Source: Bigelowiella natans CCMP2755 (taxonomy: Eukaryota > Cercozoa > Chlorarachniophyceae). Taken from it: a stretch of 64,000 bases of DNA. Below the pieces are notes generated by a model. That model saw only the letters and a list, made by a program, of their open reading frames with translations, made no database searches and was not told the origin of the DNA. Within the stretch, counting starts at the first letter, position 1, and each line of letters begins with the position of its first letter. The DNA is taken from the NCBI GenBank assembly GCA_000320545.1, contig ADNK01000506.1, positions 105,001 to 169,000 on the forward strand. The letters are read 5' to 3'. The position numbers and the translations under genes are program-made. Positions 44,442 through 55,294 of the stretch are shown here, in pieces.

Positions 44442-47228
44442 ATGTCACAGCAGCTAGAAGAACAGCAGGACTTTGGCTCGCAGGCCGTGCAAGGGCACGA
44501 GCAGAAACAGGAAAGGAAGGGCGATACGGACGCTAAGGAAGGAGGAGGAACACCTCCACAGGCACCGCCGGGACCAGCACCCGGGATTAAGAAAGCAGAT
44601 GCAGCAGCAGAGGCACTGGAGAACTTCTACGAGGCGGACGACGAGGACGTGGCCGCCGAAAGCAAGAAGGTCGTAATGGCATTACGAGCCTTGCGACCCA
44701 GGGCGAGCAACTACGCCAAACTGAAAGTATCGATAGAATACAAGTATCAGACACATGATGTTTGGGCAGCTATCATGCAGGACATCATGGATTACGAAGC
44801 AGACTTACCTCCAGAGTGGGCAGCTTTGTTTAGGAACGACGGGGGTCTGGGCGCCTCGCGGGGGACGACCCAGAGCACCGTCAAGCAGCAGCAGCCGGTA
44901 CAGCGGAACACCCAGTTCATGTCTGTTAAAACAGCACCGGTTATGATAACGAAATACAACGGGAAAAGAGGTGAGGCAAGGAGGTGGTGGAAGAACGCTA
45001 GGAGTATACTCTGCGACTTTACCCCTAACCCCACCGAAAACGACAAGCTCAAATGGCTAGCTATAATAAAGCAAGCCATGGACCTTTACGAGACAGGCAG
45101 GACCCGGATCAGGCAGCTAGAGAAAATACACACTACAGTTAGTGGGCTACGAGACGTTGAGGCGATAATGAAGGCTTTTGTAAATGAACAGGATGCTAAC
45201 TCCCTACCCCAGGCTATTAGAAAATACAGAGCAATGATGCAGCATGAGAGAGAACCTGTTAGAGACTTTGCCACGCGCTTCCAGGATATGATCGACGAAC
45301 TACATGATTTTAATTACAACACAGGTGATGATCAGGCAAGGTTTGAAGAGTTCAAGTTAAAGATAAAGGAATCCACTTACGTTACGGAGAAAGGCTACAC
45401 CACGATGGAGGCAGCAGTGCAGGCTATATCCCTACGCGAGCAGGAGCAGGACCGCAAGTTTACCAGCCCTAAGGTACCTGGCATAGGAAACATTAACGCT
45501 ATTAAGCCGCAGCGAGACTGGTACAAGGACAGGGAAGGTAACCGACGTTGCGGATACTGCTCACGTAAAGGGAAACACACCGCTAAAGACTGCAGAGACA
45601 GGAAAGAAGGACGACCCAGGATGACGATCAGGCAGCTCAACGAACACTACGAGAAGTTAAAGAGAAAGAAAGGCAGAGGACAAGGATATAACAACAGCAA
45701 ATGGCAAGGCAGCAACAACGGGAAGAACAATAAATATAAGAACAAAAAGCAGAACAGTATCAATGCTATACAGCAGCAGATAAACGGAATATTAGATCAC
45801 CTTAAGCAGGCGCCGACGAAGACAGCAGTACCAGCAACGCAGGACCAAGACAAGCCCATGACCCTAGACGACATAAAGAACTTAGGAGTATGCAACATTA
45901 ATGACGAAGACGCTAACAGGACTATCAAAGTTGCTATGACCAAGGTTAAAGTTAAAGACAGCTACGGAGACTACAAGAAACTACCTGCCCTTTGGGATAG
46001 TGGCAGCATGCCGAAGTCCTTCATAAGCCTAAGCACAGTAAGAAGGTTAGGACTATTGGATCAAGTGACTAAGAAAGAACGTAAATATGCTCAAGCAGAC
46101 GGAAGCTCTTCCATGAAGACCGTCGGTGAGCTAATGCTAAAGCTACAGATACCTGGCAGCGACGCGGAGACCCAAATCAAGACCCGAGTAGCCATGACTT
46201 TATCCATGGAACTACTCCTCGGACAGGATGCCCTAGAAAAATTAGGGGGGATCATATCATTCTACAATCACAAGATATACTTTGCTAAGTTGCCAAAGAA
46301 GTCAGGCAGGACCATCAGCCAGAACATGATACGGCTTGACGAGTGGACCTCTGAGTCAAGCGTTAATGCGTTAGAGTTTATGGACCTAGCGGACAACAAG
46401 CTACCTACACCTACCGAGCTACGGAAGAAGAACCCCGGCAAGACCATCCGACAGATAACGGAGCTACTGGACAAGACCCCCCCAGCTGATGATTGGGATA
46501 TCGACAAAGGCAAAAAGTACATTAATAAAATATTAAACGAGAAGTACTCTGACATCACCAAGCCGACGACGAAGCCCTCCAGCAAGCTTACCCCAGTAAA
46601 GATCGAGCTAAAGAAGGGATACGAAGAGTGCATCATCAATGACCCAGAACATAGGCGACCGGAAGCGGACTGGGAAAAGATAGAGTGGCAGATCAATGAA
46701 TGGGCAAAGGAAGGGAAGATAGAGCCAAGCAACTCACCATGGAACGTGAGACATGTGCTAGCTAAGAAACCTACTTACCCTTTCTTCCGCCTGGCGCACA
46801 ACTTCATCCGCCACAACCGAGTAATAAAGAGGATCCAGACACCTACACCAAGGATAGATGACGTTATTGAACACGTCATAGGATACAAATACTACTCTTC
46901 CCTAGATAAAAATGAATCATACATGCAGACACCCATCCACAAAACCTCCCGCCCCATTACCGCGTTCTCCAGCAGGCACAGGAAGTGGCACTTCGTCGTA
47001 TTCCCTTACGGCCTAAGCATATCAGGGGATGCGTTCAGTAGTCAGAACTACAGGGCATACACACATGATGGGATGGCGTCTGTGTTGTGGGTGTTTGTGT
47101 TTGTGTATGTGGATGATGACATAATATGTACCAACACAGTCGTCGCTCAGATCTTCCTCCTGGAAAATATATTTATTAGGTTTGCACACTTCGGTTTTAC
47201 TATAGACTGCAGAAGTGTACATTCCTAG
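44442..47228 (+). CDS. Gag-Pol polyprotein, 5' part (Gag, protease, RT fingers/palm)
   Basis: This single 928-codon frame starts 39 bp after the LTR. The Gag region ends with a zinc knuckle CGYC..H....C near residues 369-384; its spacing is CX2CX5HX4C, one residue longer than the usual CX2CX4HX4C. An aspartic protease active site, LWDSGS, lies near residue 514. Reverse transcriptase begins near residue 740; the catalytic YVDDD box is near residue 889. The frame then reads out of register and stops at 47228, upstream of the thumb. The rest of Pol continues in another frame from about 47222. The break lies inside a domain, so it looks like a mutation or sequencing error rather than a programmed shift. 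Confidence 0.88.
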   Translation: MSQQLEEQQDFGSQAVQGHEQKQERKGDTDAKEGGGTPPQAPPGPAPGIKKADAAAEALENFYEADDEDVAAESKKVVMALRALRPRASNYAKLKVSIEYKYQTHDVWAAIMQDIMDYEADLPPEWAALFRNDGGLGASRGTTQSTVKQQQPVQRNTQFMSVKTAPVMITKYNGKRGEARRWWKNARSILCDFTPNPTENDKLKWLAIIKQAMDLYETGRTRIRQLEKIHTTVSGLRDVEAIMKAFVNEQDANSLPQAIRKYRAMMQHEREPVRDFATRFQDMIDELHDFNYNTGDDQARFEEFKLKIKESTYVTEKGYTTMEAAVQAISLREQEQDRKFTSPKVPGIGNINAIKPQRDWYKDREGNRRCGYCSRKGKHTAKDCRDRKEGRPRMTIRQLNEHYEKLKRKKGRGQGYNNSKWQGSNNGKNNKYKNKKQNSINAIQQQINGILDHLKQAPTKTAVPATQDQDKPMTLDDIKNLGVCNINDEDANRTIKVAMTKVKVKDSYGDYKKLPALWDSGSMPKSFISLSTVRRLGLLDQVTKKERKYAQADGSSSMKTVGELMLKLQIPGSDAETQIKTRVAMTLSMELLLGQDALEKLGGIISFYNHKIYFAKLPKKSGRTISQNMIRLDEWTSESSVNALEFMDLADNKLPTPTELRKKNPGKTIRQITELLDKTPPADDWDIDKGKKYINKILNEKYSDITKPTTKPSSKLTPVKIELKKGYEECIINDPEHRRPEADWEKIEWQINEWAKEGKIEPSNSPWNVRHVLAKKPTYPFFRLAHNFIRHNRVIKRIQTPTPRIDDVIEHVIGYKYYSSLDKNESYMQTPIHKTSRPITAFSSRHRKWHFVVFPYGLSISGDAFSSQNYRAYTHDGMASVLWVFVFVYVDDDIICTNTVVAQIFLLENIFIRFAHFGFTIDCRSVHS

Positions 47229-49414
47229 CTACAAGAATCAAGTGGTGTGGATATTACCTGGAGCAAGGCCGCATCACCCCAAACCCCGAGAAAGTAGCAG
47301 CACTACAGCAAGCCCCTAAACCTAAGAATGCAAAGGAGTTAAAGTCATTCTTGCAGACTGCAGCTTGGATACTACGTAGGTTCTCCCCTACCTACGCTAG
47401 GACTGCAGCTGCTTTTACTACTGCTTACCGGAAGGAGAACTCTGTAGGCCTCAGCTTCGCTAAGGTGTGGGCCAAGGCTGGCCTTGATGCCCACTTCGAT
47501 AACCTAATAAAGTTATGCAGCAACACCCTATTGAATGCTAAGCTAGACACTACTAGACCAGCTACCCTATGGACAGACTGGTCTAAGCTAGGTATGGCTG
47601 CTGTACTTACCCAAGACCAGCAGATCATACGGGTGTGGGGCAGGGCCTGCACAGCAGCTGAGGCCAAGTACAGCCCTACAAAAGGAGAGTATAAAGCCAT
47701 GACTGAGGCGCAGAGGAAACTAAGATACTACCTGCTGTCGGTGCCCAGCTTCACCTTAATGACTGACCACAAGCCCCTCCTAGGCATCGACCGCAAGCTC
47801 GAAGCGCCTAACGATGAGTATGCAGCTATGAGGGCGGACACGGAAGAGTTTAGGGACAAGAGGACAGTGGTCTACGCACCAGGAGACAAGCAGCTTGCTG
47901 ACTATTTCAGCAGGCTGTTCGAAAGGAAAGTCCCTACCCAGGTCACCCCTATGGTTAACGCGATTACCTTCGAGGACGGCGACTTCCTGCCTGAGCCAGA
48001 GGAGCTCCAGCACCTTCAAGAACACCTGGATAAATACAAACACAAGCATGAGGTACTTAGTGATAGGATATATGTATACACTAATAATGTTAGGCGTACC
48101 TACGTGCCACGGCGGACCAGGGGAGCCCTTCTCTTTACCGCCCATGGACCTGCACACGTAGGAGAAAACCATATCACTGCTCTACTCTACCATTACTACT
48201 GGCCCTACAAGCTAAAAGAGATAAGGACATACCTGCGTGGCTGCAGGTGCTCCAGCTTGAAGGCGGCAGGCGTCGCCACCAAGGAGTCCAGCAAGAGCCG
48301 TGCATCTAAGAAAATCAAAGCAAGGAACTTCTTAGATATCGTGCAAATTGATGTTTATAAGTACGATGGCTATCACTACCTTACCTTCGTTGATGTGGCC
48401 ACTGGAAAGTGCTGGGTTAAAAAGATTATCAAGGTCAACGTTGCTAAGAAGAACAAAGGCTTATATAAGCAGAGGCTTACTAACTGCTACCGTACCTGGG
48501 AGTCTGAGCTCCAGGCTATCCCTGATGAAGTTAGCATAAACAAGATACCAAAGAAGTTACATGTGGATAATGAGACCTCTCTTCTACAGCTACCACACCC
48601 TAATATTGATGCCTCACCTGTATACTATGCCCAGTCCAACTCCAAGGTAGAGCGACTCCACCGCACCTTGGCCAACCTAAGCAGGATAAATAGCACCACA
48701 CCAGACAAGATACAAGGGTTAGTAAACGACACCTTCACGTCTGGGGGAGGTATCAAGGATAAGGAGAGGGAAGAAGGCGACGACAACGACGACGATACCG
48801 AGAGCGAAGACGAGAAGGTCCCGTACGATGGCCGAGTTCTAAAGGAAGGACAGTATGTTAGGGCCAAGGTAAATCTGAGATCGAGAAATAAACAAGACCC
48901 CTTCTGGGGTGGCGTTGCAAAGGTTACCGAGAGGAAGGGGAGGAAGCAGTACTACATCTATGATGGGAACAGGGTCACCTTGCGCCACATCAGTCACCTA
49001 AAGAATTATGATATCGGTGAGAAGCTCCTAGAGGATGTTAAAGTAAACCCTACTGTGTGGGAGCGAGCAATGCCTTGTTTAGGACCCCGACCTAAGTTCG
49101 ATGTGGAATATGGAAACAATAAGGTCAGGGTGAACGACGATTGGCGCATGAAGATTGTCTATCTAGGCTACCCTGGATTACGAAATATGGAGAGGGTAGC
49201 TATGAAAATAAAGGACGGAAAATATCAGCTACTCTACCTAGCTGTTCCCGACTTACCCTTTGAGCACTGGTATAAGGTCCTGGGGGACCTTGATGCAGAG
49301 GGCTGGTATGGACACGAACCTAAGGACGAAGGTGAGTTCTGGGTAAGCGACAAAGGAGATAAGGTTAGAGAGGAATCTATTACCTGGTGGTTGGTGAAGT
49401 TCCGAAAGCGATGA
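47222..49414 (+). CDS. Pol 3' part (RT thumb, RNase H, integrase), frame-shifted
   Basis: This frame (-1 relative to the 5' part) opens just after the break and runs to the stop at 49414. It starts with the RT connection motif (GYYLEQGRI, NPEKVAALQQ). RNase H follows (LWTDWSKLG, then MTDHKPLLGI). Integrase shows a His-rich zinc-binding region (HGPAHVGENH), but the Cys pair is CRC rather than CX2C. The core acidic residues are Asp in QIDVYKYDG, Asp in LHVDNE and Glu in KVERLHR. The last two are only 27 residues apart, against the usual 35. A C-terminal basic/SH3-like tail contains HISHLKNYD. The first in-frame ATG is at 47351, but translation from it is unlikely to be functional on its own. 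Confidence 0.82.
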   Translation, partial: FLATRIKWCGYYLEQGRITPNPEKVAALQQAPKPKNAKELKSFLQTAAWILRRFSPTYARTAAAFTTAYRKENSVGLSFAKVWAKAGLDAHFDNLIKLCSNTLLNAKLDTTRPATLWTDWSKLGMAAVLTQDQQIIRVWGRACTAAEAKYSPTKGEYKAMTEAQRKLRYYLLSVPSFTLMTDHKPLLGIDRKLEAPNDEYAAMRADTEEFRDKRTVVYAPGDKQLADYFSRLFERKVPTQVTPMVNAITFEDGDFLPEPEELQHLQEHLDKYKHKHEVLSDRIYVYTNNVRRTYVPRRTRGALLFTAHGPAHVGENHITALLYHYYWPYKLKEIRTYLRGCRCSSLKAAGVATKESSKSRASKKIKARNFLDIVQIDVYKYDGYHYLTFVDVATGKCWVKKIIKVNVAKKNKGLYKQRLTNCYRTWESELQAIPDEVSINKIPKKLHVDNETSLLQLPHPNIDASPVYYAQSNSKVERLHRTLANLSRINSTTPDKIQGLVNDTFTSGGGIKDKEREEGDDNDDDTESEDEKVPYDGRVLKEGQYVRAKVNLRSRNKQDPFWGGVAKVTERKGRKQYYIYDGNRVTLRHISHLKNYDIGEKLLEDVKVNPTVWERAMPCLGPRPKFDVEYGNNKVRVNDDWRMKIVYLGYPGLRNMERVAMKIKDGKYQLLYLAVPDLPFEHWYKVLGDLDAEGWYGHEPKDEGEFWVSDKGDKVREESITWWLVKFRKR

Positions 49415-49465
49415 AGGTCTAAGGGAATAAGGAAGGAAGGAAGGAGCAACGTGACTTGGGGGAGG

Positions 49466-49791
49466 TGTAGCGCGTACCACTACGCGGGCACAAGTCACGT
49501 GCGACAACAAAGGGGTTGTCGCGGATATAGAATATAGATAACGTAGATATTAATACAGCATAGGCACGTGGGTTCCGGCGGGACTCATGGCAGCACACCG
49601 GAAGTGTGCTGCCCCACGTGCGGCGGCATTCGCGAAAGCTTCGCGAATGATTACGCAGTGCACGATTTAATAAAAATATAATCTTTAATAAAAATAAACA
49701 CAACTCTTCAAAAGGAAGCAAACGTGCCTTTCCCCCCCCCTGCCTACTTGTGCACGTAGCGCCTCGGCCTGTGAACACCTTACGCGCAACA
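49466..49791 (+). repeat. 3' LTR of the complete retrotransposon
   Basis: The LTR is 326 bp and identical by eye to the 5' LTR, including the run of nine C residues. It is preceded by the purine tract at 49458-49465 and followed by the target-site duplicate. Confidence 0.93.
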
Positions 49792-50320
49792 TGTGTGCAA
49801 TGCCGGTATCGATCATCATCACAATGCTGTTTCTTGAACGAATAGTGCGCTGCTATCATTCTTTACAGGACGAGAAACAATGCGATGTCCGAACACGGAG
49901 GACAATCGATAAAGTTGAAGAATCCTTCCCCCCCTCTCCTCTCCTCTTTCTTTCTCTCTCCAGGTTCTACCGACGTGCTTGCATATTCGGAACGCATGGG
50001 TGTCGTTCGTCGTTTCACACACGCGACACATGCCGTTTAGGGAACGCGACAAGACAGCGTGATGTTTCATGGATAAAATTTGTTCTTACGACATGGAACG
50101 AACGTTGTCTTTCAGTGAAAATTCGATGCGATTCTCTTGTCTGCTTTGGTTGTGATGATGACGAGGACAAAAAGATCAACGATTACTAACTGTCCCCACC
50201 CCCCAATCGATACGAAATCCTTGCATGCGTCATCCTGGCGCACAGAAAGCCCAGCCAAAGACCAACGCACCACATGTGCAATGATATTCTTCAAGGGCTA
50301 GTCCACATCGTGGCGATTTG
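49792..50320. promoter_or_regulatory. Upstream region of glycosyltransferase, 3' of retrotransposon
   Basis: No exon was recognised. CGCGACAA at 50045-50052 matches 7 of 8 positions of the recurrent promoter word, 268 bp before the downstream ATG. Because the retrotransposon lies directly upstream, its 3' LTR could influence this gene. Confidence 0.4.
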
Positions 50321-50723
50321 ATGAATAGAGTTGTGCTTATTACCGCTGCCATCGCAGCCTTTCTTGTTTTCAGTGCAAACTTGATCACGTGGGAATTTCC
50401 CAACAACAGGATATATACAAGCAATGGAGAAGCAGCCCTCATGCCCGTTCACCAGGAAGCCGATGAGACAATACGCATTGATGTCCACCAAGAGGTTGCT
50501 CGTCCAACCACCACCACCAAAGTACGATTTGCGATCGTCACGCCTACTTACCAGGGACACTTCGAGCAAAATGTTCGATTCTTACTTACCCTGTTGAAAA
50601 ACTGCATTGACTGTGAGGATCTTCTGGTATTCGAACATGTTGCACATGCGCATGACAGCGTATGGTTAAATCAGTGTATCTTCTGTGTCTTTACGCCTTT
50701 TCGCGCGCTCCCCACACCCTCCA

Positions 50724-50769
<46 letters not shown>

Positions 50770-51224
50770 CCTCCCTCTCCCTCTCCCTCTCTCTTTCTCC
50801 AACCCCCCCTCCTTTCTATCTCTTCCTCTTGGTATGTTGATCTTACCCCCTACGCATCACTTAACAACAGATACAGTTTGTACTGAGCTATAAGGAGGAC
50901 AGTCCAGCGTTATTCAAACTGCTAACGACTCATCCTGGCTTAAGACGGAACGTTGATGTGACATTGCATTCCTCCTTTGGAGCTACACCTGAAAGATACA
51001 CCCCTTCCACTTCTGCTGCTACACGTCAGGAGGGGGAAAACGATAATGCCATCACAAAGATGTTACATATATCCGTTTTACCTTTGCGAACCGCCTACGA
51101 GTACATGCAAGTGCCTGTGAATGGGGTATGAAGAAGATGATAATGACTTACATTCCTCTTACTCTTCCGAGTAATGCACTTACTCTCTCTTTCACACACA
51201 CACACACACATATATAAATATATA

Positions 51225-51265
<41 letters not shown>

Positions 51266-53951
51266 TCTCTAAATATTCTCTATAAATTATTCATGACTGG
51301 AATACTCAGACTTTGCTGCGCACATGGCGAAATAAGAAGTGGTTCGGGAAATACACCCATCTAAGCATCAAGAAAGTGAGTTGGCATTAAAACGAATTGT
51401 TCTCCATTCCCTCCCCCCCGCTAATTACTCCTGTCACTACTACTAGTACGCTGGAGCATATTATGCATTTGGAAAGCAAGGAATTGATGTCGTCTGGTGG
51501 CTTGATTCAGAAGGTGAGAAGACAACCATTAACAAAGCAACAGAGGTTGGAATAGCAATGTGTTCTTCCAACGCGTAACTGACCTGTGTATAATCATTAA
51601 CTACAGTGGAAATTCGCATTAATGATTGTGGGGATGGATCACCACAATTGAAACGTTTTAATATTTTTCTCATCGACAGATTTTATTACATGCTGCAGTT
51701 TAGAATACACCTGTAGATTCATTATCCGTGTAAATATTTGATATAGCCTATCTCTGGAAATCCGACTGGAACCTAGTTGAAATGCTTGCAAAGTATGTAA
51801 CAAGTGAATCATTCAATTTAATCTTCAAATTTCGACTAATGTATAACAACACGCCAGCACTTTTTATGTACATTGCGCAGATCAGCATCATGCTTTTCAA
51901 GTTTTTGTCTTTGTTTCTTATCGAGTACTATAAACATGCCAGGGAATGGCAGCGGCCACGGTTGTATTGGTCGGCTGAAAGCCACTATAAGCGCAACTCC
52001 GAAGTCCATCAACTGTGCCCCAGAAATGGAACGGTTTTTCCCTTTTCTGATCCAAGATTCCACCATATCATGTCTTTATCACCTCCAATCATTATCTTTG
52101 ATACTCTCGTTATTATCGTCACTTGCATGATGCAAGCATAGAGTGTTTTCTTCGCGTGTGACGTCACGAATCGTATGGGAAGTACATTAATATGTTAATG
52201 AAATAAATCAATGTGTAAATGTGTGTTTTCTAGCTTCCAGCTCATTTGGCCTTTGAAGGAAAAAGACCACACCTCTTCTCCTCATCGTTTTACCTCGTTG
52301 GCAAACGAATATTCAATCAGGTAGGGAAGGTGAATGCATTGATTGAGGTTGCTCTCGTAGATTGCCAAGATGGTGGCATGCATGATAACGTAAAACGCAT
52401 TATTGTGCGTCGCACGACTATAATATGAACTTTCTTGGTCGCCATAGAGTGTAGCATACAGCACGAATCATGAAAGTAAAGAAAACCATTTACACAGTGG
52501 ACTGAGTACGTGGAGCAAACATGGAAACGCCGTTTTGCCGACATCTTTATAGCGGTGAAATCAATTGCAAGGATGCGAACTAATCTTTAATCGTGATTGT
52601 AATAACATGTTGGATAACAAGTTCTTTCTTTCTCCCCCTCCCTTGCATGTATATGTGAATCGCGTGTGTTGAACTATTCCGATTTGAAGATAATTCTAGC
52701 ATGTTTCTTTTTATCAGCTTGGCCAGCGTGAATCTGGATACATCCTGCACATTATAGAGACCCAATTGGTAGTACACTGACTCCCTCCATAACAACCACA
52801 AACTTTTGTAAGAATTCCTCCTTGAACGACAACGAAAAAAAAAAGTGAGAAATTCCACTTCTGCACCGCTGCTCTCGTTTATTTCCTTTCCAAAGATCCT
52901 CACTTAATTTGTTGGTGTCATTATTTTCGATACATTCTTTCTTGTTCATTGACGTGCTTTTAACGTTCCGCTCGTCCCTTCCCCATTCTTCTTTCTTTCT
53001 TTCTTTCCTCTTCGATAGATAGCTTACGTTGGTGGCTGCCAAAATCTCAATCCTGTGCCGGAATCCTGCAAAAAATATGAGGTGAGGCCTGGGGCTAGCG
53101 GATATGGGAGCATGTAAAGAGAGGTTAAAGCATCGATGTTTTCGTTTTCAACATAGTCCATCACGCCGCATCTGTGAGTGCATGCGTGCGTGCTTATGTA
53201 TCATCTACAAGTTGTAATAACCCTGTGACGTGATATCAACGTAGTTAATTGAGGTGAATAGCGCCATCCGTATGCTTATGAGGCCCGAGAAGGAATACTT
53301 TGCTTACCTCAAAGAAATGAAATATCAGGTCAGCGTTCACTGTTACAAGGAAATGGGAAGGTGGGAGAGGGGGGGTGGGGGGGGGTGAATGAGAAAGGAT
53401 TTAACGCACATGCCACACACTGCTACTGCTGCTGCTGCTGGAGGCCAATTATCATGCCATAGTGGCTAGAGGATAGTAGTTGTAATAATGCGGTGTGTGC
53501 TCATCGTCCTTATTGTTGTTTTTGCATTCTCTTCATACGCTACTTTCAGGGCCAATTCGAGCATATGTTCCGACTTTTTCTAGATGAGAGGTTGGAAGTT
53601 GCAGATGTGTATAATCAGGGCTTTAAAATGTATGAGAATACGCACAACTACATTGATAAAATATATAGTAGATAACCATTGCTGCTGTCTTATTGAACGA
53701 TGCTCAGGTTTCAAGAGAGCATTAAGCGATTAGTGCGCTTTTTTGATTTGCCATCCTTTCGGATTGACCACCAGTACGGTGGGTGTGAGCTTTACAAGGT
53801 GTTGAAAGAACACTACGACATGCGTATTTACTTGTGTTTGTGTGTCTCCTGTGATATAACGATAGCTGTTAGAATTGATCAATCAAAGTCTTATTCAAGT
53901 GTATTTTACGATAAAATGACGGAGAATTTAGTCGGAAAAAAGAAGTGGTGA
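50321..53951 (+). CDS. Type II membrane glycosyltransferase-like protein (GT-A type)
   Basis: Twelve exons join in phase: 50321-50626, 50871-51125, 51310-51375, 51447-51513, 51747-51792, 51943-52033, 52234-52320, 52718-52768, 53019-53081, 53245-53328, 53550-53667 and 53716-53951, giving about 489 residues. The N-terminus is a signal anchor (VVLITAAIAAFLVFSANLI) followed by a short stem. The catalytic domain opens with VRFAIVTPTYQGHFEQN, typical of GT-A folds, then IQFVLSYKED and YAFGKQGIDVVWWLDSEA. There the D-S-E at residues 229-231 stands where the metal-binding DxD is expected. The pattern resembles the DUF6492 group of putative glycosyltransferases. Donor and acceptor are unknown. Exons in the middle (51747-52320) are chosen mainly by phase. 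The final exon ends in a run with no known motif, so the true C-terminus may differ. Confidence 0.65.
50730..50765. repeat. (CT)n dinucleotide microsatellite
   Basis: A CT tract of about 36 bp in the first intron of the glycosyltransferase gene forms part of a long pyrimidine stretch up to the acceptor at 50870. Confidence 0.9.
51205..51262. repeat. (CA)n then (TA)n microsatellite
   Basis: CA units followed by an interrupted TA tract lie in the second intron of the glycosyltransferase gene. Confidence 0.9.
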
Positions 53952-55294
53952 TGTTTGATTCTAATTCTAATATGAAGGCGGTTTTGGGAAGCATAGTTTC
54001 TGGGGAGTTCATGGCAACTGGCATGGCGATGCAGGTGGGATTGTAGTTCATCGTCAAATCGTTGAGGCAATAACGAAGGGCAGGAAAAATAGATGTAGAG
54101 ATTGGAGGGACAGCGAGAACAAAGGAATGAGTTAAAATGTTGTCGTTTTTCGTAGATGTTGACGTATCCATATTTTCACGCCAATAATCAGACAAATAGC
54201 GATGAATCTGTGGCTCGCCTCGTGAGAGATGTAACTTTGACTTCCTAATATCCTACCGATATAAATAATGCCTTCATTAATTATGAAATGCATTACCCAT
54301 CCATCTGATTTATTTTACATTTTAAATTTTTGTGACAGCCTCTATGCTTCTCACAACTTCCGATAGTCTGTGGCACAGGCGTGTGGAACGAAACTTGTCA
54401 TCTAAAAATGAGAGCACGTTGAACGATTTTACGTTCTTCATTTCATGAGAGAAGTGGAAATTTTGAAAAAATTGTGCATACAACATGCAGGTGCGAAGCG
54501 CAAGGCATGCATCGTTTCGATTACTTGATCAGATGCCATTATGTTCCTTCTCTGCTCTATCTCTCTCCCCCCCACACCCCTACATGTCTGCAAATCAATT
54601 GTATACATCTATACATAATACCGACGCTTTGCAGAGCTGAGCAATGAGCCCAAATAATGAACAAACCAGATAGATGCGCCACCGTGAGTTGCTGTGCTCG
54701 CGCCTGCTGTAGTGTGTGCTACCTTGTCGCGTCTACTAGCGTGCGAGACGCCAGACGAGCTAGCTGTGCAAATGACTGTGCTCAGCGCTAGCATTGCCCC
54801 AGGGCTGTACAACTATGAACTCTTAAATGCGTAGAAGGGGGCGCCAGCATGCAACGACCGCAGCGTATAGAGCACACTACTGCATAACAGAGACATTATA
54901 GATCTCTTACGTACGACTTCATATGCCAGGATGCCAGGCAAGAGTGCAGCGCAAGGCAAAGATGGCGTGGATGGCTCATGGCCGCAAGTGATATTTAGGA
55001 TAGGTAAAGCATGCATACGCACACGATCGCCGCTTATACGCTCAATCCAGCAGCTCATCCAACGATAGGTTGCGTGAGTAAGCAGCAGGAGCAACTGCTC
55101 GTCACTGGGTACTAGCGCTATTTCTTTTCCAAATGTACGAAACAATAAGTTCAATGCAGACCAATAAGTAGTACATCAATGAGATGAACCTCTCACCGAC
55201 GCACATTCCTCTACCACATTTCCTTCTCTCTCGCTTCGTTGCTTACAAGTTTCTGCATGCTGTGCTACAGTGTGGCTAGCATTCATCGTACTGT
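53952..55294. other. Tail-to-tail spacer with palindromic block
   Basis: From 53952 to about 54470 I see only AT-rich sequence without a convincing exon. From about 54480 to 55285 palindromic words dominate: GCTAGC at 54759-54764, 54787-54792 and 55275-55280, TTACGTACG near 54910, and GCATGC words near 54505, 55009 and 55256. The block ends at the phosphatase stop codon. Confidence 0.55.

Larger units (their letters stand above)
44077..49791 (+). mobile_element. Ty3-type LTR retrotransposon, complete copy with a frameshift
   Basis: The element is about 5.7 kb with 326-bp LTRs beginning TG and ending CA. Flanks show a short target duplication (TGTG with TG..CA ends, or ATGTG if the LTR ends one base earlier). 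A purine tract, GGGGGAGG at 49458-49465, sits directly before the 3' LTR. The gene order Gag, protease, reverse transcriptase, RNase H, integrase in one Gag-Pol frame places it with Ty3/gypsy elements. By eye the two LTRs are identical, implying recent insertion. The coding frame is broken inside reverse transcriptase near 47200. I found no convincing primer-binding site; TGGCTTCC at 44408 is the only TGG-starting candidate close to the 5' LTR. Confidence 0.92.

Noticed and set aside
47100-47236. Programmed -1 frameshift between the two Pol frames
   Set aside because: The shift lies inside the RT catalytic domain, not at the Gag/Pol junction, and I see no convincing slippery heptamer at that point. 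Mutation or sequencing error is simpler.
51607-51720. Alternative glycosyltransferase exon after the DSE motif
   Set aside because: Joining 51513 to 51747 gives a sequence continuing the DSE motif in a glycosyltransferase-like way and preserves phase to the following exons. The alternative soon meets a stop.
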